NCBI GenBank assembly: GCA_037893245.1
Contig: JBAIAA010000516.1
Coordinates: forward strand, 186,001 to 250,000
Length of the DNA: 64,000 bases
Direction of reading: 5' to 3'
Source of the DNA: Crossaster papposus
Lineage: Eukaryota; Echinodermata; Asteroidea; Velatida; Solasteridae
This document shows positions 58,601 to 64,000 of the stretch, piece after piece. Positions within the stretch are counted from its first letter, which is position 1; each line of letters opens with the position of its first letter. The notes under the pieces were generated by a model. That model saw only the letters and a list, made by a program, of their open reading frames with translations, searched no databases and was not told the DNA's origin. Position numbers and translations under genes: made by a program.

Positions 58601-60429
58601 TTCTATTTTCTGAAAATTGTAACGTTAACACACGCGTTTCAAATTCGCCATAGGTTTGTGCACACAATCCCCGCCCACAAATAAGGGCATGAAGGAAAGC
58701 ATGCCCCGGGAAGGGGCTGGGTGTTAGGAGATAGAGGGAGGCCTCCAGGAATGGCAAAATTTGCAATTTGGCCCGGGGCATGCTTTGTTAGTATTTTATT
58801 TCGATTTTCTGAAAATGGTAACGTTAACACACGCGTTTCAAATTCGCCATAGGTTTGTGCACACAATCCCCGCCCACAAATAAGGGCATGAAGGAAAGCA
58901 TGCCCCGGGAAGGGGCTGGGTGTTAGGAGATATAGGGGGGCCTCCAGGAATGGCAAAATTAGCAATTTGACCCGGGGCATGCTTTGTTAGTATTTTATTT
59001 CGATTTTCTGAAAATGGTAACGTTAACACACTCGATTCAAATTCCCCATAGGTTTGTGCACACAATCCCCGCCCACAAATAAGGGCATGAAGGAAAGCAT
59101 GCCCCGGGAATGGGCTGGGTGTTAGGAGATAGAGGGGGGCCTCCAGGAATGGCAAAATTAGCAATTTGACCCGGGGCATGCTTATTTAGTATTTTATTTC
59201 GATTTTCTGAAAATTTTAACGTTAACACACGCGTTTCAAATTCGCCATAGGTTTGTGCACACAATCCCCGCCCACAAATAAGGGCATGAAGGAAAGCATG
59301 CCCCGGGAAGGGGCTGGGTGTTAGGAGATAGAGGGGGGCCTCCAGGAATGGCAAAATTAGCAATTTGACCCGGGGCATGCTTTGTTAGTATTTTATTTCG
59401 ATTTTCTGAAAATGTTAACGTTAACACACGCGTTTCAAATTCGCCATAGGTTTGTGCACACAATCCCCGCCCACAAATAAGGGCATGAAGGAAAGCATGC
59501 CCCGGGAATGGGCTGGGTGTTAGGAGATAGAGGGGGGCCTCCAGAAATGGCAAAATTAGCAATTTGACCCGGGGCATGCTTTGTTAGTATTTTATTTCTA
59601 TTTTCTGAAAATTGTAACGTTAACACACGCGTTTCAAATTCGCTATAGGTTTGTGCACACAATCCCCGCCCACAAATAAGGGCATGAAGGAAAGCATGCC
59701 CCGGGAAGGGGCTGGGTGTTAGGAGATAGAGGGGGGCCTCCAGGAATGGCAAAATTTGCAATTTGACCCGGGGCATGCTTTGTTAGTATTTTATTTCGAT
59801 TTTCTGAAAATGGTAACGTTAACACACGCGTTTCAAATTCGCCATAGGTTTGTGCACACAATCCCCGCCCACAAATAAGGGCATGAAGGAAAGCATGCCC
59901 CGGGAAGGGGCTGGGTGTTAGGAGATATAGGGGGGCCTCCAGGAATGGCAACATTAGAAATTTGACCCGGTGCATGCTTTGTTAGTATTTTATTTTGATT
60001 TTCTGAAAATGGTAACGTTAACACACGCGTTTCAAATTCGCCATAGGTTTGTGCACACAATCGCCGCCCACAAATAAGGGCATGCAGGAAAGCATGCCCC
60101 GGGAAGGGGCTGGGTGTTAGGAGATAGAGGGGGGCCTCCAGGAATGGCAAAATTAGCAATTTGACCCGGGGCATGCTTTGTTACTATTTTATTTCGATTT
60201 TCTGAAAATTTTAACGTTAACACACGCGTTTCAAATTCGCCATAGGTTTGTGCACACAATCCCCGCCCACAAATAAGGGCATGAAGGAAAGCATGCCCCG
60301 GGAAGGGGCTGGGTGTTAGGAGATAGAGGGGGGCCTCCAGGAATGGCAAAATTAGCAATTTGACCCGGGGCATGCTTTGTTAGTATTTTATTTCGATTTT
60401 CTGAAAATGTTAACGTTAACACACGCGTT

Positions 60430-63400
60430 TCAAATTCCCCATAGGTTTGTGCACACAATCCCCGCCCACAAATAAGGGCATGAAGGAAAGCATGCCCCGG
60501 GAATGGGCTGGGTGTTAGGAGATAGAGGGGGGCCTCCAGGAATGGCAAAATTAGCAATTTGACCCGGGGCATGCTTATTTAGTATTTTATTTAGATTTTC
60601 TGAAAATTTTAACGTTAACACACGCGTTTCAAATTCGCCATAGGTTTGTGCACACAATCCCCGCCCACAAATAAGGGCATGAAGGAAAGCATGCCCCGGG
60701 AAGGGGCTGGGTGTTAGGAGATAGAGGGGGCCTCCAGGAATGGCAAAATTAGCAATTTGACCCGGGGCATGCTTTGTTAGTGTTTTATTTCGATTTTCTG
60801 AAAATGTTAACGTTAACACACGCGTTTCAAATTCGCCATAGGTTTGTGCACACAATCCCCGCCCACAAATAAGGGCATGAAGGAAAGCATGCCCCGGGAA
60901 GGGGCTGGGTGTTAGGAGATAGAGGGGGGCCTCCAGGAATGGCAAAATTAGCAATTTGACCCGGGGCATGCTTTGTTACTATTTTATTTCGATTTTCTGA
61001 ACATTTTAACGTTAACACACGCGTTTCAAATTCGCCATAGGTTTGTGCACACAATCCCCGCCCACAAATAATGGCATGAAGGAAAGCATGCCCCGGGAAT
61101 GGGCTGGGTGTTAGGAGATAGAGGGGGGCCTCCAGGAATGGAAAAATTAGCAATTTGACCCGGGGCATGCTTTGTTAGTATTTTATTTCGATTTTCTGAA
61201 AATGTTAACGTTAACACACGCGTTTCAAATTCGCCATAGGTTTGTGCACACAATCCCCGCCCACAAATAAGGGCATGAAGGAAAGCATGCCCCGGGAAGG
61301 GGCTGGGTGTTAGGAGATAGAGGGTGCCTCCAGGAATGGCAAAATTAGCAATTTGACCCGGGGCATGCTTTGTTAGTATTTTATTTCGATTTTCTGAAAA
61401 TGTTAACGTTAACACACGCGTTTCAAATTCGCCATAGGTTTGTGCACACAATCCCCGCCCACAAATAAGGGCATGAAGGAAAGCATGCCCCGGGAATGGG
61501 CTGGGTGTTGGGAGATAGAGGGGGGCCTCCAGGAATGGAAAAATTAGCAATTTGACCAGGGGCATGCTTTGTTAGTATTTTATTTCTATTTTCTGAAAAT
61601 GTTAACGTTAACACACGCGTTTCAAATTCGCCATAGGTTTGTGCACACAATCCCCGCCCACAAATAAGAGCATGAAGGAAAGCATGCCCCGGGAATGGGC
61701 TGGGTGTTAGACGATAGAGGTGGGCCTCCAGGAATGGCAAAATTAGCAATTTGACCCGGGGCATGCTTTGTTAGTATTTTATTTCGATTTTCTGAAAATT
61801 TTAACGTTAACACACGCGTTTCAAATTCGCCATAGGTTTGTGCACACAATCCCCGCCCACAAATAAGGGCATGAAGGAAAGCATGCCCCGGGAAGGGGCT
61901 GGGTGTTAGGAGATAGAAGGGGGCCTCCAGGAATGGCAAAATTAGCAATTTGACCCGGGGCATGCTTTGTTAGTATTTTATTTCGATTTTCTGAAAATTG
62001 TAACGTTAACACACGCGTTTCAAATTCGCCATAGGTTTGTGCACACAATCCCCGCAAACAAATAAGGGCATGAAGGAAAGCATGCCCCGGGAAGGGGCTG
62101 GGTGTTAGGAGATAGAAGGGGGCCTCCAGGAATGGCAAAATTAGCAATTTGACCCGGGGCATGCTTTGTTACTATTTTATTTCGATTTTCTGAACATTTT
62201 AACGTTAACACACGCGTTTCAAATTCGCCATAGGTTTGTGCACACACAATCCCCGCCCACAAATAAGGGCATGAAGGAAAGCATGCCCCGGGAAGGGGCT
62301 GGGTGTTAGGAGATAGAGGGGGCCTCCAGGAATGGCAAAATTAGCAATTTGACACGGGGCATGCTTTGTTAGTATTTTATTTCGATTTTCTGAAAATGTT
62401 AACGTTAACACACGCGTTTCAAATTCGCCATAGGTTTGTGCACACAATCCCCGCCCACAAATAAGGGCATGAAGGAAAGCATGCCCCGGGAAGGGGCTGG
62501 GTGTTAGGAGATAGAGGGGGGCCTCCAGGAATGGCAAAATTAGCAATTTGACCCGGGGCATGCTTTGTTACTATTTTATTTCGATTTTCTGAACATTTTA
62601 ATGTTAACACACGCGCTTCAAATTCGCCATAGGTTTGTGCACACAATCCCCGCCCACAAATAATGGCATGAAGGAAAGCATGCCCCGGGAATGGGCTGGG
62701 TGTTAGGAGATAGAGGGGGGCCTCCAGGAATGGAAAAATTAGCAATTTGACCCGGGGCATGCTTTGTTAGTATTTTATTTCGATTTTCTGAAAATGTTAA
62801 CGTTAACACACGCGTTTCAAATTCGCCATAGGTTTGTGCACACAATCCCCGCCCACAAATAAGGGCATGAAGGAAAGCATGCCCCGGGAAGGGGCTGGGT
62901 GTTAGGAGATAGAGGGGGGCCTCCAGGAATGGCAAAATTAGCAATTTGACCCGGGGCATGCTTTGTTACTATTTTATTTCGATTTTCTGAACATTTTAAC
63001 GTTAACACACGCGTTTCAAATTCGCCATAGGTTTGTGCACACAATCCCCGCCCACAAATAATGGCATGAAGGAAAGCATGCCCCGGGAATGGGCTGGGTG
63101 TTAGGAGATAGAGGGGGGCCTCCAGGAATGGAAAAATTAGCAATTTGACCCGGGGCATGCTTTGTTAGTATTTTATTTCGATTTTCTGAAAATGTTAACG
63201 TTAACACACGCGTTTCAAATTCGCCATAGGTTTGTGCACACAATCCCCGCCCACAAATAAGGGCATGAAGGAAAGCATGCCCCGGGAAGGGGCTGGGTGT
63301 TAGGAGATAGAGGGGGCCTCCAGGAATGGCAAAATTAGCAATTTGACCCGGGGCATGCTTTGTTAGTATTTTATTTCGATTTTCTGAAAATGTTAACGTT

Positions 63401-64000
63401 AACACACGCGTTTCAAATTCGCCATAGGTTTGTGCACACAATCCCCGCCCACAAATAAGGGCATGAAGGAAAGCATGCCCCGGGAATGGGCTGGGTGTTA
63501 GGAGATAGAGGGGGGCCTCCAGGAATGGAAAAAATAGCAATTTGACCCGGGGCATGCTTTGTTAGTATTTTATTTCGATTTTCTGAAAATGTTAACGTTA
63601 ACACACGCGTTTCAAATTCGCCATAGGTTTGTGCACACAATCCCCGCCCACAAATAAGGGCATGAAGGAAAGCATGCCCCGGGAAGGGGCTGGGTGTTAG
63701 GAGATAGAGGGGGCCTCCAGGAATGGCAAAATTAGCAATTTGACCCGGGGCATGCTTTGTTAGTATTTTATTTCGATTTTCTGAAAATGTTAACGTAAAC
63801 ACACGCGTTTCAAATTCGCCATAGGTTTGTGCACACAATCCCCGCCCACAAATAAGGGCATGAAGGAAAGCATGCCCCGGGAATGGGCTGGGTGTTGGGA
63901 GATAGAGGGGGGCCTCCAGGAATGGAAAAATTAGCAATTTGACCCGGGGCATGCTTTGTTAGTAGTTTATTTCTATTTTCTGAAAATGTTAACGTTAACA
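60430..64000. repeat. dimeric higher-order repeat (~398 bp)
   Basis: Two monomer types alternate. One carries GGGAATGGGC and AATGGAAAAATTAG (near 61139, 61538, 62732, 63129, 63527 and 63923). The other carries GGGAAGGGGC with a short G run, AGAGGGGGCC or AGAGGGTGCC. Some dimers also carry CTGAACATTTTAACG and AATAATGGC. The period is 397-398 bp because one monomer is 198 bp. The dimer runs to the window edge. Confidence 0.75.

Larger units (their letters stand above)
29708..64000. repeat. 199-bp tandem satellite array, right block
   Basis: The same satellite resumes at TTAGCAATTTGACCC, exactly where the left block stopped within the monomer, and runs off the end of the window (about 172 monomers, same orientation). 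The first kilobases match 18724 onward base for base apart from scattered substitutions, at an offset of 10,984 bp. They share rare markers such as TTAATATTTT, CATAGATTTG, CCCCTGGAAGGGTCTGG, AATAATGGCATG and CCAGAGGTTTG. From about 36 to 60 kb the period is almost always exactly 199 bp. A marker common here, TTTGTTACTATTTTATT (for example near 31926, 33121 and 34114), is not seen in the left block, so the two sides have been homogenised partly independently. Confidence 0.98.

Noticed and set aside
29786-63952. The same open frames in the right block, and recurring 61-codon plus-strand frames (MLVFYFDFLK...)
   Set aside because: They are satellite periodicity again. The plus-strand frames appear or vanish with single variants such as AATAAG/AATACG/AAAAAG and begin at non-ATG codons in the array sequence.
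1-64000. CRISPR array
   Set aside because: The repeat is a contiguous 199-bp unit with no unique spacers, in a eukaryotic setting, and no cas genes are present.

Overview
This window is repetitive DNA from a eukaryotic genome. I see no intact gene, rRNA, tRNA or CRISPR array. About 57 kb is one satellite family with a 199-bp monomer, in a single orientation throughout. It forms two blocks, 1-22968 and 29708-64000, roughly 285-290 monomers in all. A 6,739-bp island at 22969-29707 separates them. The organism is most likely an animal, probably an invertebrate. This rests on the Helentron/Helitron2-like ends of the island, a MITE with 20-bp terminal inverted repeats and a possible LINE 3' end. 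The species cannot be named from this sequence.

Satellite. The monomer carries a perfect 15-bp inverted repeat with a 61-nt loop, a 12-bp perfect palindrome (GTTAACGTTAAC) and several smaller palindromes. The array is layered into higher-order repeats (HORs) that differ by zone: about 996 bp at 1.8-3.8 kb, 1,856 bp at 6.0-9.5 kb, 2,160 bp (with 1,961- and 797-bp derivatives) at 10.3-17.4 kb, and 4,245 bp linking 18.4-18.7 kb with 22.6-22.97 kb. From 30 to 60 kb there are exact multiples of 199 bp (995, 1,194, 2,388, 2,587 and others), and beyond 60.4 kb a dimer of about 398 bp. Two deletion-type monomers (96 and 168 bp) recur with identical junctions, so they spread by amplification.

Island. 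Its two outer ends rejoin to an intact monomer sequence (ggcaaaa + ttagcaa) with no target-site duplication. The related HOR copy at 18723/18724 is the uninterrupted empty site. The island consists of two head-to-tail elements on the minus strand: 29707-27306 (2,402 bp) and 27305-22969 (4,337 bp). They share an apparently identical 608-bp 5' end and 235-bp 3' end but have unrelated cores. The 5' terminal TTGTACAA recurs just inside the 3' end, followed by a 7-bp-stem hairpin 3 nt from the terminus. I interpret this as a tandem pair of non-autonomous rolling-circle transposons of the Helentron/Helitron2 type. No Rep-helicase is present.

Cores. The 2.4-kb copy carries a nested minisatellite (25-bp units inside larger units) that is split by a probable LINE 3' end. 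The 4.3-kb copy carries the MITE, a 257-bp segment between 14-bp direct repeats, and three short exon-like stretches on the plus strand. These stretches may be captured host-gene fragments, but none is recognisable. The long ORFs in the satellite come from its repeat periodicity and are not genes.
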